Positions 13,652 to 14,131 of a stretch of DNA of 14,131 nucleotides are shown here, piece by piece; within the stretch, counting starts at the first letter, position 1, and every line of letters begins with the position of its first letter. The stretch is from an uncultured Muribaculaceae bacterium (GTDB lineage: Bacteria > Bacteroidota > Bacteroidia > Bacteroidales > Muribaculaceae), in contig CAJTRS010000044.1 of NCBI GenBank assembly GCA_910578805.1, positions 1 through 14,131 of the forward strand. The letters run 5' to 3'. Position numbers and translations under genes: made by a program. The notes under the pieces are model-generated. The model did not search any database, had not been told where the DNA came from, and saw nothing but the letters and a program-made list of their open reading frames with translations.

Positions 13652-14131
13652 TTAGTCACCGCTAATGCTCAATATGTCAGAGCTGTTCATGTTTCCGTTG
13701 ATGATCACAATATTGACCTCGTCGGGCTCATAGTTGTAGATTATGATTTTGCTGTAGGTGTCTGCCTTTTCTGCGGGCAGGGCATAGATACGTACTTTTT
13801 CTTTGCCGTCATTGACCGATATCAGTGTCTGGATATTTGGGTGTGAGGCTATGTATTTGTCCATTGTCCGTTTTCCGAGTGTCGCCGCCTTGACTGATTC
13901 GCATGAATATACTTCCATGGAGGTGACGCGTTGCAGTATTCCGGTCTTGAGGCTCATTCCGCCTATGTTGGTGTGTTTTTTTGAATCTGAGCCCGAGGCC
14001 ATTTTTATCAGAGCCGAGGATATATATACCGATTCAACGTCGGGGGCATCGTTGAGTTCCGGCATGGTGGATTGTGCGAGGCATGCTGTGGCCGATACAA
14101 ACAGGCACAGTGCCGATAAAATCAGATGGCG
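13652..14131 (-). CDS. Exported DUF4252-like protein (5' end beyond the window)
   Basis: The frame stays open to the right edge, so at least 159 residues are coded here and the start codon lies outside. The N-terminal part visible (RHLILSALCLFVSATACLAQS) is a signal peptide, so the Met at 14065 is internal and not the start. The mature part reads VYISSALIKMASG, then NIGGMSLKTGILQRVTSMEVYSCES, then KVRIYALPAEKADTYSKIIIYNYEPDEVNIVIINGNM. This resembles the DUF4252 family common in Bacteroidetes, whose role is unknown. A possible lipobox (ATAC) in the signal is weak. It converges on the LEA-like gene across a strong terminator. Confidence 0.72.
   Translation of the reverse strand, partial: RHLILSALCLFVSATACLAQSTMPELNDAPDVESVYISSALIKMASGSDSKKHTNIGGMSLKTGILQRVTSMEVYSCESVKAATLGKRTMDKYIASHPNIQTLISVNDGKEKVRIYALPAEKADTYSKIIIYNYEPDEVNIVIINGNMNSSDILSISGD

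Overview
The window looks like the chromosome of a gut-type Bacteroidales bacterium, plausibly Muribaculaceae; the family is inferred, since no rRNA or marker tree is available. Three things support the order. There is a porQ gene of the Bacteroidetes type IX secretion system followed by cmk and ispH. Promoters repeatedly match the Bacteroidetes -33 TTG / -7 TAnnTTTG pattern with 19-21 bp spacing. Start codons lack Shine-Dalgarno sequences. The core DNA has moderate GC; a block at about 9740-11410 is visibly richer in AT.

Layout. At the left is tRNA-Cys (minus strand) with its own promoter and terminator. A minus-strand operon then reads leftward: porQ, cmk, ispH, a DEDDh exonuclease and a small lipoprotein, with ATGA stop/start overlaps at two junctions. 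Diverging from porQ is a short secreted protein with a TonB C-terminal domain, which converges on a MATE transporter. A plus-strand pair follows: a PQQ-like beta-propeller lipoprotein and a secreted alpha/beta hydrolase with a strongly basic tail. Next is an AraC-family regulator.

Between the AraC gene and the ribosomal genes rplU-rpmA lies a compact Type II restriction-modification system. It has an MT-A70-class adenine methyltransferase on plus, and on minus an overlapping pair of a controller protein and an EcoRI/MunI-fold endonuclease. The endonuclease keeps the catalytic D-ExK residues and the arginine positions of MunI, so CAATTG is the predicted target. The controller gene appears to be transcribed without a leader. 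This is the main accessory element here.

The right part holds rplU-rpmA with a structured leader and terminator, an aquaporin whose pore filter has Asn in place of the usual His, a small LEA-like helical protein, a strong bidirectional terminator, and a DUF4252-like exported protein cut by the right edge. I see no CRISPR array, transposase, phage gene or clearly new multi-gene system. The restriction-modification island and the aquaporin filter are the most worthwhile items. The first 180 bases show no supportable gene.
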